Shown here one piece after another: positions 12,109-22,985 of a stretch of DNA of 64,000 nt. Under the pieces are notes generated by a model. It saw nothing but the letters and a program-made list of their open reading frames with translations, was not told the origin of the DNA and ran no database searches. The stretch's first letter is position 1. Every line of letters begins with the position of its first letter. The DNA lies in the NCBI RefSeq assembly GCF_022458985.1, contig NC_061772.1:25789501-25853500 (forward strand). The letters are read 5' to 3'. A program made the translations under genes and the position numbers. Source of the stretch: Mugil cephalus (lineage: Eukaryota > Chordata > Actinopteri > Mugiliformes > Mugilidae).

Positions 12109-15100
12109 TTAGGTCAAATTCAGAGCAGTGGTTTCACATATGTAGTGCCGTCTGCCGACACAGACAATATCATCCCACGAGTTCATCCAATCTTTCGTTC
12201 CAATTTTTTTCGGCGGCACAATGGCAACACAGTCCTGCCCTGCTTTGTCACGGTCCCAGGAAGCAATTGCATTGTTTGGCTCCAGTTTTCGCCAGTGAAT
12301 GAGACCATACTTGACTGTGGTGCCAGTGAGCCAGAAGTGGGTGCCCTCCTTCACCATGTCCTGCAAGCCGATCCACGCCGAATGGAGTTTTATTTCAGGG
12401 TGTTGCTGTACAAACTGATAAGTGAAGTTGGTCAAGAACGCCTGGTCTTCTGTAGTCAAAACTACAGCCAAATCACCACCCATGGAAAGGCAGTCCCTGC
12501 GAGCATTTTCCCACTTCCTTGGTTTCGGGGACAGGAAGAAGCAACGCGAAGCGTGTTCGGTCCAGCCAGGGATGCAGCGTGAACACTCCAGTGTGGTCTT
12601 GTTGCAGAATCTCCATAGAAAGGACAGCTTCCTGTTGAACAAGATTGAACGCTGATGTTGATTTTTTGTCGCCAGCCTTGCAGAGGTTCTCCGTTCACTG
12701 CTTAACAACAGGTGCAACTTCTTTTTATCTGCAGAAACCTTCATGATGAGGCGCAGAGATTCATTGAGGATCACATTCAATTTCCTGTTCTCCTCTTCCA
12801 CAAGGTTACAGTTGCCCAGGGTTGTATTTAAAAGCTTGCTCAGCTCTTCGGTCTCCTTTTCCAACTGTGTTTTTTCTTGCGACATGTTCTTCAGCAGCTG
12901 GCTGAACCGGGTGTTTTCAGCTGACAACAAGGTGACATTGTGCAAAGTGGCATTTATGAGCAGCTTAAGTTGATCATGCTCATATCCCTGGGCAGTGAGG
13001 TTTTGAAAAGTGGAGTTCAGAAACTGTGTCAGGTACTCGTTTTCTTTGTGCATCTGCTTGAATTTGTTCCACGCAGTGAATGCCTCCTCTGCCATCGCCT
13101 GGGATTCTGCTTTCAGACTTTGCTGCCTATTCATCTGAATATAGAGGACACCAACCGCAGCACAAAGAAGCAACATCAAAATTGCAATCAAAATAAACTG
13201 ACAAGTGCTCTTCAAGCAGCCTCCGCCTCTTTCGCTTCTTCTGCCTTCATTTGGAATCTCTGGGATCTTTGGGTTCTCTGGGATCTCTAGGATATCGGGA
13301 ATATCTGGGATTTCTGGGATCTCTGGGATCTCTAGGATATCTGGGATCTCTGGGATCTCTAGGATCTCTGGAATCTCTGGGATATCTGGGATCTTTGGGG
13401 TCTTTGGAATCTCTGTAACCTCTGGGATCTCTGGGGTATTTGGAATCTCTGTAACCTCTGGGATCTCTGGGGTCTTTGGAATCTCTGGGACCTCTGGGAT
13501 CTCTGGGGTCTTTTGGATCTCTGAGATCTCTGGGATCTCTGGGGTCTTTGGAATCTCTGGGACCTCTGGGATCTCTGGGGTCTTTTGGATCTCTGAGATC
13601 TCTGGGGTCTTTGGGGTCTTTGGGGTCTTTGGAATCTCTGGGACCTCTGGGGTCTTTGGATTCTCTGGGATCTCTGGGATCTCTGGGACCTCTGGGATCA
13701 CTGGGGTCTTTGGAATCTCTGGAACCTCTAGGATCTCTGGGGTCTTTGGGATCTCTGAGATATCTGTGATCTCTGGGACCTCTGGGATATCTGAGGTCTT
13801 TGGAATCTCTTGGATCTCTGAGATATCTGTGACCTCTGGGACCTCTGGGACATCTGAGGTCTTTGGAATCTCTTGGGTGTCTGAGATATCTGTGATCTCT
13901 GGCACATTTTCCACTTGATCTTCATCAGTACTAAAGAAAAAATAAGTTGTACTGTCAGATAAATAAAATATTTTATTTACAGGTTATTGGTATATTCTCA
14001 AAATCCACATATTTTTATATAATCTCTTTAGGCCCATCAATTATTTTACATATAAACTTCTGTTATGAAATTAACCCATAAGAGATCCCGGGTACATTTT
14101 TTATTTTCAAGACATTTTGGCTGTGTTTTTTACAACTGCTGTGTCCATTTCTTGAATAAGTAAACTGGCTAAGATACAGGAAAAACAACACATTCTTTCC
14201 TTGGGACAAAAAAAGTCCTCTTGAAAACCTTTGAAAATGCTTTTTTTTGATCCCACATTTATCTTAACATGAACAAATGCATTTCTCTAGGTTGAGATTT
14301 CATTGTGGACTACTGGCCTTTAATTGCATTTTTATAGTTACTATTTCCCCTTTCAGTGCAGGCGACAAAATTTCACGCTTTGTACGGTTTTCTGCAAGGG
14401 TGCCATGCTATTGAAATGATGAGCGTGTGTCGCTTTTTTCTCTTAGAAGGCCACAAACTGCGTTATAAACTAATTCAATAATAAAAAATGTTGTAGAGCA
14501 AGAGCCAAAACAAATTTGCACTTTGTTTCGGGTCTTGCTCTGGTTGTTTATGTGCTCCTCATCCTCCTCCCAGGACTCTGAGGCTCACATGGAGGAGGCC
14601 TCAGAGGTAGAAACAAACCAGCTGGAGTCCAGCTCTGACATATGTGAAGATGAGAACGGAGGGGAGATGGATAAACGCAGGGGAGGGATGGACTACCACA
14701 AACACTGTGATGCTCCACTATATACCAGAAGCCAGAGGGGACCTACACATGCTGCGACCCGATTCCAGCTTTGCACTACTGCTGATGGATGAAATCCTTT
14801 AGCATATTGTGGACACGGAGGAACTGCATCCTTACATGTGGCTGCTTGTTTTGACCTGTGTTCACAGGTCAAAAACCGAATCAACTCTCATGCTCTGCAG
14901 TGACAAATCAAGATGATTTCATGTCCCACAAGAGATTTCACCACATCTGCCGAACACTGCGGTTCGACAACAAGCTTCCTGACCCCGATACCGTAGTGAC
15001 AAGCTATCTGCGGATGGATGCACCCCATGTTGATGCGGTTAAGCCCGGATGGGGACATCTGCGTGGATGAACAGTTTGTCCCATTCAGAGGCAGGTAAGA

Positions 15101-16613
15101 CTTCAGGCAGTGCATGCCAAAAAGATGGCCAAACATGGAATAAAGATATAAAGAGATTATATAACCTATAATCTCAAAACGTATGTCTGGAGACTGCAGG
15201 TGAACGTAGGTATAGCAGCTGCGGAAGTCAAGGGCTCCAGGGACACATCATTACTTGTGATAATTTTTTCGTTTTTTACCTCGTTCGCACTGACAGACGA
15301 GCTGCTCAGGAGAGAACTGGCCCTGGTTGGCACAATTCACCAAAAACAAACCTGACCTTCTCATTTGCTCATTTTGACCCTCTTCTACAACTTGGTTGAA
15401 ATGTGGCCATCCTAGCAGCAGCAGCAGAAAACCAGACTGGATGAAGCTTTAACATTGAAGAGGTGGGAGAAAAGCTGGTGACCCCACACATCAAAGAAGA
15501 GAGAGCGCCATCACTGCTCAGTCGCTGCAGGAATAGCTGCAAATCTGCAGGTGCTGCTACAGGCGCCTCTGTCATCAGTAATAGTCACGTCAGGAGGCCT
15601 TTTACACAGACATAATTGAAAGAGCTGGCAGCACCTGCTGCAAATGTGGAAGGTGCACATGCAAGAAGCAAAATCTGTCCATTTGCTGCCTCTGCTCCAC
15701 TCGAGCTCGAGTACTCTCACACCCAGACACATACACTATCTTTGTCTCTGTCTCTGTTTCTGTTGCTGCCCATCATTGACCCATGTGAGGCCCTTAAAAT
15801 AAATATTCAGTAAAATGTGTTTTTTGTTTTTTCGATAAAAGATTTTGGCGTTTTATAAACATTAGCCTTTAAAGGCTTTACAACAAATAAATAATAATTA
15901 TTGAATATGTATAGTTCAGACTGAAGTAATTTTTAAAGACTGACCTATTTAAAGTGGAGGGAAATATAATACTTTATAACAGTATTTAGGAAGAGGACAT
16001 TGTATATCCTTAGGATATATAAGTGTGTGAACAAACAGTGAACAAAGTGTATATAAGAGTTTTCATTCAAATTTGCCATTACAGAAAAAAATAGCGATGC
16101 ATCAAAATCAATGTTGCTGCCAAACATTGAACCATCTGAGGCCCTTAAAATAATGATAAGTAAATATTCAGTGAAATGTGAATTACGGAAATTAATATTA
16201 ATATTTTAATTTCTTTTTTTTTGCTGAATTATTTGGAGTTTTGCAAACATATTGGCCAGTGTTAAACTTGTAAAGGCCTTGCACAGATTTGTAACATAAT
16301 TTGTACTAAATCAATAAAACATAAACTGAGAGCAAACACAAAATAATCATTCTTTTATATGTATAGTTAAGGCTGAAGTAGTTTTAAATGACTGAGTCCT
16401 TTAAAGTGGAAAAAAATATTACTTTTACTTTTTTGTCATTAGGGACACATGATTTTAAAGGATCTCTTAAGGGTTAACTTGCATGTTTATGCTAAATATA
16501 ACAAATATTCGTACAATTTGTGATTTATTTACTAAGAGTTAACTGTACAACCTAAATTTAGATGATAATGCTAGTTACCTCAGTGTCACTTGAATCTCCT
16601 CTGTGTCAGCCAT
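12109..16613 (-). CDS. Type II transmembrane C-type lectin with long Pro/Glu/Ile repeat cytoplasmic tail
   Basis: Two coding exons, 16579-16613 and 12109-13930 (minus strand), join in phase to give 618 residues starting MADTEEIQVTLS. Residues about 20-236 are degenerate tripeptide repeats (PEI, PKT, PEV, TEI). A hydrophobic segment at about 256-278 (FILIAILMLLLCAAVGVLYI) is the signal anchor. About 464-612 is a C-type lectin domain with the usual cysteines (CIPGW...RCFF, RRDC, QDC, IVC, YIC), WIGL, an EPN calcium/mannose-type motif and WDDIVC near the end. The neck between has several N-glycosylation sequons (NST, NLT, NAT, NVT, NMS, NTT, NES) and looks coiled-coil. By family knowledge EPN lectins bind mannose-type sugars calcium-dependently, as in CD209/CLEC4-like receptors. 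The exact orthologue is unclear. Unusually, anchor, neck and whole lectin domain sit in a single exon. Confidence 0.85.
13256..13910 (-). repeat. 9-bp coding minisatellite in the lectin gene
   Basis: About 72 degenerate units of 9 bp (plus strand ATCTCTGGG; minus strand CCAGAGATC) run without interruption. On the coding strand each unit reads Pro-Glu-Ile or a variant such as Pro-Lys-Thr, Pro-Glu-Val or Thr-Glu-Ile. Variants are arranged in longer blocks (GTCTTTGGAATCTCTGGG recurs), which suggests unequal exchange of multi-unit segments. The tract stays in frame throughout. Confidence 0.92.
14680..15700 (+). pseudogene. piggyBac transposase remnant
   Basis: Fragments matching the piggyBac-type DDE transposase (the DDE_Tnp_1_7 family) occur in the right order: an N-terminal DSSFALLLMDEIL piece near 14760, FMSHKRFHHICRTLRF near 14920, the DICVDEQFVPFRGR block near 15055-15094, and a LVGTIHQ piece near 15330. 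A cysteine-rich stretch near 15620-15690 may be the C-terminal zinc-binding tail. Several stops and frameshifts separate them. Confidence 0.75.
15765..16430. repeat. Diverged internal tandem duplication inside the piggyBac element
   Basis: GAGGCCCTTAAAATAA occurs near 15787 and 16139. TATGTATAGTT...CTGAAGTA...TTTAAAGTGGA occurs near 15906-15957 and 16358-16409. The two blocks are in the same orientation about 350-450 bp apart and have diverged by substitutions and indels. Confidence 0.6.
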
Positions 16614-18180
16614 GGCTTCTCTCAGTTTTAGTTAGGTTTCTCTTTTTTTTCCTCCAGTGCTGTTCATTTTTGTTTTTGTTTTTTTTACCCTCCAAACGCA
16701 GGACATGCAGTGGCGCTAGATGGGGGCAAAACCTCCTCCAAGAATCGCCACCGGCCACAAAAAAAAAATCAGTCAAACGGTTGCCATGGTTGCCGTTTTC
16801 TTTCCCACTGGTTGTCGTAGCAACGCAATACGCCCTGTGGAATTTCCGAGATGTCGTTGGTCATGTCTCGCGAGATAGAGCGATATTTACTTAAACAGTT
16901 AGTTTGGATTTTCTTTCATTTTTCCTTTTTTTATTTTTATGTTATGTATGTTTTTTTGTATTTGTGTGAAAAAAGTGAAAAAAGTAGAAGTAGAGAAATA
17001 AAAATTAAAAACCCGAATAGCGAGAGACGACTGTTGATTTGGTGTTAGCATCGTTGTTAGCTACGTTTACGTTAGCATTCTCGTTTAAAGTTTAGTTTAG
17101 CTCTTACGTTTCATTTTCATTTTTTTTTTAGTATACTTCTGTCAAATTACATTATAGTGACAAAATTAGTTTTTGTTACCCAATATACAATATATATTAT
17201 TAAATTTATTTAGCTTGTAAAATTATATATATTTTACAATATCAATAAAAAGTACAATGTTTTTCTTGTTTTACAAAAACATTTGAATATGACTTAGGCA
17301 ATTATACTAGTGGGCTAACAATTTAAATAATAAATATTTAACTTAAGAACAACCCATTAAAAGCTACCAACCACCTGTAACAGCAGTTTTCTTCTGCATA
17401 ATCATTGGTTGTGTGAATGTTATAGGCAAATACTTTAGCCTTTATACGGTTAAATGGATGCTATTTGCAGCGGTGATATAAGTTACAAAATATTTACAGA
17501 TTCACAAGAGCCCTTTTAATTTGCACTTTTAATACACTTTCAGTTCAGCATATATTTTGCAAAAAACAAAACACAAGAGACGTTTTCACTGCAGGACTTT
17601 CACGAGTTTACACTTGCTTGCCAGTTCATTGGGTACATCAGTGAAAACGTGTATATTCTAATTCAACCCAGTATCATGGTTTGTATGTATCCATACGTTT
17701 TTATTATTTTGTCAACCCTTTGTTAGTCAGTTGTGTTGGCTAAATAATTTTATGGTAGCATTTTATGGTTTGGCTCAGTTTAACGACACCACAAACCACA
17801 CCATCCAAAATAAGGGCTGAATTACTACTTTGCTCATCAGTTTTATATCCTGAATGAGGAAACATTATGAGCAGGGAAAAAGTCTTTTCTACTGACATTA
17901 ATGTTTGACATGATTTTAAAAGTTGACTGTGAAAATCCCTTTTGAATGCCTTTTCAGCTTCAAGTGGGAAGAACGTTGCACATCTTCACATGTGGATGTC
18001 TACAAACACCAGCGCATAATTAAGTACGTTCTCGCTTTGAGTGACAGTCGTATCCGGAACAAATAGCGCAGAGTTGCTTGAGCGAGTCTCAAGTGCTGCT
18101 ATGCTTGGAATGCAACGTGACAAACCTGGGCCCGCCCACCAACCATTATACACCTAAAACTGTCACCGAAAGTCTGCACC
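16614..18180. other. AT-rich DNA upstream of the lectin gene
   Basis: This stretch should hold the lectin-gene promoter and 5' UTR, read leftward. I see no clear core promoter motif and no coding sequence. Around 16690-16830 is less AT-rich and could be the 5' end. Confidence 0.35.
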
Positions 18181-18682
18181 ATGTGTGGTCCATCATTCTT
18201 TATTCTTCTCTCTGCCATCGTTGGTCCTGTCTATGGACTTTACATCTATGCAGGTCTGGGGGACTCTGTTTAGTTTCCACCTGCTGAAAAGTGCAAGAAT
18301 GTGGGGGTCTCCGTCAGGCTGATGCACCTTTGTGAGGATAAGAGCCGGAGACTGGACGGGTGTTGGTTGAAGTATAACATGTTTTGGAGTGATTTTGATG
18401 GAAAAACAGCATTAAACCATTAATCTATGAATGTTATGCAATAATCAAACCTATCTCCAAGATGAACAATTAAAAATCTCTCTCTTATCTCTCTTCAGGA
18501 TCACTACTTAAATTTATGAACACAAAACAGACAGCTGTGAATGTGACATGCCACGTATCAATTCTTTATATATTTACCCTGTTTTGTTGTTGTTTTTTGT
18601 AGCAGTTCCAGCAACATCCACCTCCAGCAGGACAGCAACTCCTACCCCTCATCATGACAAGTCACCTGCTACTAAAACAGGT
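18181..18682 (+). pseudogene. Possible decayed immunoglobulin-type receptor gene
   Basis: A plus-strand ATG at 18181 opens a hydrophobic, signal-peptide-like stretch (MCGPSFFILLSAIVGPVYG) that runs into LYIYAGLGDSV and then an in-frame TAG. The frame after the stop (FPPAEKCKNVGVSVRLMHLC...) and a later acceptor-bounded piece near 18500 (GSLLKFMNTKQTAVNVTC) vaguely recall an Ig V-type domain. A Ser/Thr/Pro-rich piece between AG and GT borders at about 18602-18680 recalls a membrane-proximal stalk. No single model joins them without a stop. It may be a pseudogene, or my choice of exon borders may be wrong. Confidence 0.25.
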
Positions 18683-19764
18683 TTTATTTATTTTATTTAC
18701 ATTTTATATTTATATGAAGCTAAATTATTTACAATGTACTGTAACAACCTTGTTTTTTTATTTTTAACAACCTTTTTTTTTTATTGTTCTTTATCATTGT
18801 ATTTTCACATTTGGAATTTAAAAAACTTCATGGATTTTTTGTTGGTGTCAGATTATTTATAACATATTGGTGATGAACTCTGGTCAGAACCCCCCCCGGC
18901 TCGGAAATTTGTGTTTGGGGGCCACAGTAGACTCTAGAATCGCCTCTGCTCCAGAGCGCTGAAGTTACGGCTTTAACCTTTTAATCGTGACACCTCTTTC
19001 AAAGAAATGGACGTCGGCTTCACCGGGAACGTTCTTCACAGTCTCGTCATCACAGAGCTCGGCTTCGTCCTCCCCTGCTCCCAGAAACGCTGTGTAACGT
19101 GTCAGATAACGGTAAAGTGCAGCTTGGACCTCATGAATGTTCCCCCTCAGACGAGCGTGGCTGTGAGCAGGTGCATAATATGTTTATTTAGCGTTAACAG
19201 TCAGGATCAGGGACATGCTCCTAAATATACGCCGGAGGTGACGCTTTGCCGGGGAAAACATGTCTAACTGTGTCGCACAATTTGAAAAACTCTTTGTTAT
19301 CTGAGGCGGCAAGAGACGCACAAACTCCAACAACGGAGGAATGAGGGAAAACCTTGACAGAAACTAAACATGATTATGTAAATCGGCTGTACTTGGAATT
19401 CACTCACAGTCTGAATCACTGTTTACCTCCATGCTTTTCTTTGGTCTTATTTAACAGTATTCTGTTGTCCAGATTTACAAGGCTGAGACTTTTTCTAATT
19501 ATCTGTAACAAAACAGACATTAGTTAATGAAGTCTCAGTTGTCTGGGCTATTACAAAAAGAAAAAAGAGAAAAAACATTGACGTTTGTTTAGTCTGGTTC
19601 CTTGAGCTACGGATGTTAGCAAAACTGCAACACATCTCAGTTTGACTCACTTTCAAATTCACAGCTTATGCAAAGCATCTGTTAGAAGAATTTCAGTGTA
19701 GCTCACTTAACGGGCCTCCTTGTATAACTTAAAATAACAACACAGAGAGAAGTTATGAGAAGTG

Positions 19765-19905
19765 CACCAATCAGCCATAACATTAAAACCACTGTCAGGA
19801 GAAGTAAATAACATTTAAACCGTCCTGTGCCAATTCAGTCTTCTGCTGGGAAACTTTCATTCAGGTGGATGTCAGACATGTAGCATCCACAAATGTTTTA
19901 GGAAG
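19765..19905. mobile_element. Truncated copy of the TA-type MITE
   Basis: It begins CACCAATCAGCCATAACATT and continues with words matching the 3833-4142 copy (GTCAGGAGAAGTAAATAACA and TTCTGCTGGGAAACTTT). The right end is missing. Confidence 0.6.
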
Positions 19906-20438
19906 CGGTTATAAAAGCTGAGATGTATCAAGTTGAACTATATGAGCTCGGCCATCAGAGTTGTGGATGATAAAAGGTTTCGTTTTCTCACAGTATGGTG
20001 CATTTAAGTGTTAAATTGTCCCAATCAGCAACTTAACGTGGAGATGTAGTGGAAAGGTCGTACTCAGTCGCAGTACGCCTGATGTAGTGTTAAGCATCAT
20101 AGGTTTGTAATTCAGTGTCTTTTTTTTTTTAATCACACAGCTCCAGTGAAAGGCCGTGGTATAAGTCAGTAATTATGTGTGATGTGGGAAAGACATAAAA
20201 TCAAGCTTATTGGGAGAGAAGTTTATGAAGTATATATAAAAAATTAAAATCCTTCAGTAGAGTAAGGGTAAAGGAGTGATTTCCACGATTCAGTGGATCA
20301 GACTGTGTGTTTTTAACTTGTTGTATATTACTGCCACCTTCTGGTCAACTCATCCTTCCGTGGCCTCACTGACCCTAACGAGTTTTCAACAAAACACAAC
20401 GAGAGTGTGAAATGATTCAATAATCGTACCGTTTTAAA

Positions 20439-20862
20439 CACCAATCAGTCATAATGATATAATGTACGTCTCTTTAGAGAATGGACATGGTGTCCTGTGA
20501 CGTCTGGAAACAGGATGTTGTTAGTGGGGGCCTGTGGATTAAGGGGCGGGGCCTCTGTGGATCCTCCCACGGATACTTGATCAGTTTGGGATCTAGTTAA
20601 TTTAGAGTCCAGGTCAACGCTTTGTGATGTTCTTGTGCATGTCTGTGTCAGGCTGCATCCTGAGACCATCAAGTAATGTGATTTCTATGGGGTGGGGGGG
20701 GGTGTCTGGTCTGGTCTAGGTGGGTGCTACATGTCTAAGTAACATCCACACAAATGAAAACCAGGTCCAAAAGTTTCCCAGCAGAACGCTGAATTATCAC
20801 AAGATGATTTAAATGTTATTCACTGCTCCTGTCAGTGGTTTTAATGTTGTGGCTGATCGGTG
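20439..20862. mobile_element. Longer, decayed TA-type MITE copy, inverted relative to 3833-4142
   Basis: The left end is CACCAATCAGTCATAATGAT and the right end is GTGGCTGATCGGTG, forming an inverted pair. The internal TTTCCCAGCAGAACGCTGAA is the complement of the word seen in the first copy. At 424 bp it is longer than that copy and may carry an internal insertion. Confidence 0.6.
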
Positions 20863-21433
20863 TGAAGCCGTGAGGCAGATTTGTCCGGCTCAGTTTCTTC
20901 ATCTGTCAGAATCACTTCATTTTCAGTTTCTACCTCCTTCCCCGCTCTCGTCCAATAATCCCTTTTTTCCTGCCTCCTCTGAGCCGATCAATTCCTCGAG
21001 CTTTAAATTCATGACGTGTCCGTCACTCCACTTTTATTCTGTCTGTCCTGCACATTTCTCTAGTCCCTCATCATCTGGGACACAGCTCCATGATGCCGTC
21101 CATCACAATAAAACATGCTCTTACACCCGAGCTAAACGCTAAAACTGAGCAAATCTTTCATAACCGTGTTACTTTATATTTTGGGGATCAAGTACAATTA
21201 TTTCAGGATGACACCATTTCCACTCATTTAACATTTTAGAGATATTGCACAGATCCATGATGGTGAGCGGCGAAGATCCACTCATGATTTATTTTACTCA
21301 AAGCCATAAGCCAGACAGAAACGGAGCTTGATGTCGAGCCGCTTGCAGATTCCCACTGGGCCACGACATCAGCCGTCATGTTCCACAACGTTTCATGAGC
21401 AAAGAGTTATTTTATTCTGCACAAGGTTTAGAA

Positions 21434-21662
21434 GAATCTGATTGGTCCTTGATGTAGTACGAGCACTGACTCTCCCGGGTTACACTCAGTGACGATTAGT
21501 GGGAACCAACGTAAGACGACGTTTCATCAGTTTGATAATAAAAGTTACTGGAAATCCGACGAGTTCGGATCAATTCACCGTCTGCTCGTTCTTATGGTCG
21601 AGGGCAGAAAAGCAGCAGCAACAATGAGACCAGATCAGAACCAAACACTGTGAAAGACCCAC
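21434..21662. repeat. Left copy of a 229-bp direct duplication flanking a purine array
   Basis: The segment from GAATCTGATTGGTCCTTGAT to GTGAAAGACCCAC is repeated at 22307-22536 with a few substitutions and small indels. The array at 21663-22306 lies between the two copies. Confidence 0.9.
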
Positions 21663-22306
21663 GGAAGAAGGAAGGAAGGAAGGAAGGGAGGGAGGAAGGA
21701 AGGAAGGAAAGGAGGGAGGAAGGAAGGAAGGAAACGTGGAGGGAGGGAGGGAAGGAAGGACGGAAGGAAGGAAGGGAAGGAGTTAAGGAAGGAAGGGAGG
21801 GAGGGAGGGAGGGAAGGAAGGAAGGCAGTGTGGAGGGAAGGGAGGAAGGAAGGAAGCGTGGAAGGAGGGAGGGAGGGAAGGAAGGAAGCAAGGAAGGAAG
21901 GAAGGAGGGACGGACAAAGGGAAGCAAAGAGGGAAGAAGGGAAGGAGTTAAGGAAGGAAGGACAGAGGGAAGAAAGGAAAGGAAGGAAGGATGCAAGGAA
22001 ATGAAGGAAGGAAGGCAGTGTGGAGGAAGGGAAGGAAGGAAGGAGGGAAGGAAAGAGGGAAGCAAGGAAGGAGTTTAGGAAGGAAATAAGGACAGATTGA
22101 GGGAAGAAAGAAAGGACAGGGGAGTAAGGAAGGAAGGATGATGGACGGAAGGAAGCATGGAGGGAGGGAGGGAAGGACAGAGGGAAGCAAGGAGTTAAGG
22201 AAGGAAAGAAAGATGGAGAGAAGGAGAGAGGGAAGCAAGGAAGGAAGGAAGAAAGGAGTTAAGGAAGGAAGGAGTTCAGGGAGAAACAAAAGTAGGAAGG
22301 AAGGAG
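21663..22306. repeat. GGAA-type purine array, downstream of tgfbrap1
   Basis: About 640 bp are almost pure purine on the plus strand, built from GGAA, GGGA and GAAG units. It lies outside the tgfbrap1 coding region, beyond the candidate poly(A) signal. Long translated frames in it (Lys/Glu/Gly-rich on one strand, Phe/Leu/Pro/Ser-rich on the other) are products of the repeat, not genes. Confidence 0.95.
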
Positions 22307-22536
22307 GAATCTGATTGGTCCTTGATGTAGTTTGAGCACTGACTCAGTGACGATTAGTGGGACCAACATAAGACGACGTTTTATCAGTTCGATAACAACG
22401 TTACTGGAAAACCAACGAGTTCGGATCAATTCACCGACTGAGATGTGACGTCTGCTCGTTCGTTCTTACGGTCGAGGGCAGAAAAGCAGCAGCAACAACG
22501 AGACCAGATCAGAACCAAACACTGTGAAAGACCCAC
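22307..22536. repeat. Right copy of the 229-bp direct duplication
   Basis: Same orientation and order as 21434-21662. It includes GAGGGCAGAAAAGCAGCAGC and ends in GTGAAAGACCCAC. Confidence 0.9.
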
Positions 22537-22917
22537 ATAACAGACTCGTTTCAATCATGGGTCTTTGTAGTATTTCACATTAAAACCTAACGCTGCAATG
22601 TGCAACTTAGGACAGAATTAATACGACACTCGTCTATGAGTTGATTAGAGCAGAGCTGTGACGGCTGTAATGCTTTTCATGCGCAACAAGGACTGAAATA
22701 TCGTGTGTTCAAGCGGTTTTGTCGGGTTTAAAGTGTATAAGAGGAGACGGGACGGGCACAGAACTGAAACGTTTTTTTTTGACTCTGTGGTATAAATGCA
22801 GCACATGAATAAATAGCTGAAATCATCAGTTCCTTCTCTGCGCACATTCGCACTGGCCCAGCTTCCTGTTTGTGTTTCTGGTTCTTCTTCCCGCTGAGGA
22901 AAGATGTGTTTCTGTGC

Positions 22918-22923
22918 TTTATT
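22918..22923 (-). terminator. Candidate polyadenylation signal for tgfbrap1
   Basis: TTTATT on the plus strand is AATAAA on the minus strand, about 65 bases downstream of the tgfbrap1 stop codon. It would give a very short 3' UTR. Confidence 0.45.
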
Positions 22924-22985
22924 TTTTAATTTTTTTTCCTCGGTGCGTCCCGCTGTTGTCCCGTCACACGAAGGGTCCGTGTGTC

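Larger units (their letters stand above)
14075..16473 (+). mobile_element. Decayed but complete-length piggyBac-type transposon in the lectin-gene intron
   Basis: The element is 2,399 bp and is flanked by TTAA on both sides (14071-14074 and 16474-16477), the hallmark target of piggyBac. The ends are inverted repeats: CCCATAAGAGATCC on the left and GGATCTCTTAAGGG on the right (13 of 14 match). The interior carries plus-strand pieces of a PGBD-like transposase in shifting frames: FALLLMDEIL (followed by an in-frame TAG), FMSHKRFHHICRTLRFDNK, GDICVDEQFVPFRGR and TDELLRRELALVGTIHQ. Stops and frameshifts make it inactive. It fills 2.4 kb of the 2.65-kb intron between the two lectin exons. Confidence 0.88.
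18690..21433. other. Gene-poor intergenic DNA with MITE copies
   Basis: No coding exon is recognised. Two decayed TA-type MITE copies (19765 and 20439) account for part of it. The rest is AT-rich with short A/T runs. Confidence 0.5.

Noticed and set aside
13205-13918. Plus-strand 237-codon Gly-Ile-Ser frame as a gene
   Set aside because: It is the antisense of the 9-bp minisatellite in the lectin exon, where the minus strand has full domain support.
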